This document shows positions 37,997-38,207 of a stretch of 38,207 nt of DNA, piece after piece. Position numbers and translations under genes: made by a program. The stretch is from Acinetobacter bereziniae (GTDB lineage Bacteria; Pseudomonadota; Gammaproteobacteria; Pseudomonadales; Moraxellaceae): assembly GCA_009912575.1 (NCBI GenBank), contig WNDP01000026.1, positions 1 to 38,207 on the forward strand. Direction: 5' to 3'. The notes beneath the pieces were generated by a model, which was not told where the DNA came from, searched no databases, and was given only the letters and a program-made list of their open reading frames with translations. Position 1 is the stretch's first letter. Every line of letters begins with the position of its first letter.

Positions 37997-38207
37997 TGAA
38001 CCGTACCGGGTTTTTCGGAGAGATTTTTATTTAAGTTAGGCCACCTGACCTAACGGGCTCATCTTATCATAGTACATTGCTTCAAATTCAAATGGTGATA
38101 CATAACCTAGAGCACTATGTACACGCTTTTTATTGAACCAATCCACCCAGTTTAATGTCGCAAGTTGTACATCTACCAAACCTTGCCAATCTGCTTTTAG
38201 ATATTCA
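37997..38207 (-). mobile_element. right end of a second IS3-family element, opposite orientation
   Basis: Its terminal repeat TGAACCGTACCGGGTTTTTC (from 37997) differs from that of the first copy at a few positions, as left and right ends of IS3 elements do. The transposase reads on the minus strand and leaves the window at the right edge. It appears inserted into the orfA of the first copy, or joined to it by a deletion. Confidence 0.85.
38036..38207 (-). CDS. IS3-family transposase OrfB, C-terminal part
   Basis: The last 56 codons of an IS3-type integrase-fold transposase: EYLKADWQGLVDVQLATLNW, VDWFNKKRVHSALGYVSPFEFE and MYYDKMSPLGQVA, ending at TAA 38038-38036. The WFNKKRVHSALGYVSP segment is characteristic of the rve C-terminal end, after the catalytic Glu of the DDE triad. 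The 5' part lies outside the window. Confidence 0.92.
   Translation of the reverse strand, partial: EYLKADWQGLVDVQLATLNWVDWFNKKRVHSALGYVSPFEFEAMYYDKMSPLGQVA

Overview
The window is a low-GC gammaproteobacterial chromosome segment, almost certainly from the genus Acinetobacter; the species cannot be settled by eye. The evidence is the run pyrG-kdsA-eno-ftsB-ispD, Acinetobacter-like forms of plsB, fadL, dadA, glnS and PpnP, AT-rich intergenic DNA with long perfect terminator hairpins, and short lipoproteins with standard lipoboxes.

Layout. (1) 0-5.5 kb: tail of a possible transposase, a frameshifted alpha/beta hydrolase, a PadR regulator divergent from a FadH-type 2,4-dienoyl-CoA reductase with two dyad operators between them, an NTF2-like protein and an intact alpha/beta hydrolase. 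(2) 5.5-13.2 kb: a small lipoprotein, then the housekeeping block pyrG, kdsA, eno, a small membrane protein with a T8 frame break, ftsB, ispD and rodA (CTP synthesis, Kdo for LPS, glycolysis, division, isoprenoids, cell shape). (3) 13.6-17.8 kb: two paralogous FAD-dependent D-amino-acid dehydrogenases enclosing two genes of unknown function, one split by a frameshift. The second dehydrogenase lies behind a complete tandem glycine riboswitch. (4) 17.9-22.2 kb: nfsB-like nitroreductase with a clear dyad operator, lpxH, ppiB and glnS. (5) 22.2-27.7 kb: a frameshifted ppnP between two diverged copies of an intergenic repeat, a LysR/aldo-keto reductase divergent pair, an SRPBCC protein, an LRAT-fold membrane protein, a secreted phosphodiester-glycosidase-like protein and a small lipoprotein. 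(6) 27.9-34.6 kb: a FadL-type outer-membrane channel, TetR regulator, methyltransferase, plsB and cysK. (7) 34.6-38.2 kb: an accessory, decaying region with a ruined gene, a RelE-type toxin with its XRE/NadS-like antitoxin, a small membrane protein behind a broken gene, a segment bounded by 16-bp direct repeats, a lytic transglycosylase lipoprotein, and a gene cut by an IS3-family end that is itself abutted by a second, oppositely oriented copy of the same IS.

How it fits together. Regions 2, 4 and much of 6 are core genome: long intact genes separated by strong hairpin terminators. Small regulator/target pairs are added to this (PadR-fadH, LysR-AKR, TetR near fadL, dyad-controlled nfsB). The most informative regulatory element is the glycine riboswitch on the dadA paralogue, which suggests that enzyme works in glycine or D-amino-acid catabolism. 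No wholly new multi-gene system is evident. The best leads are the riboswitch/dehydrogenase cluster with its unknown passengers, the ppnP-flanking repeat, and the 34.6-38.2 kb accessory region. Several non-essential genes carry single-base frame breaks, at least three of them in A or T runs; these may be real decay, switching tracts or assembly errors. I saw no tRNA, rRNA or CRISPR array.
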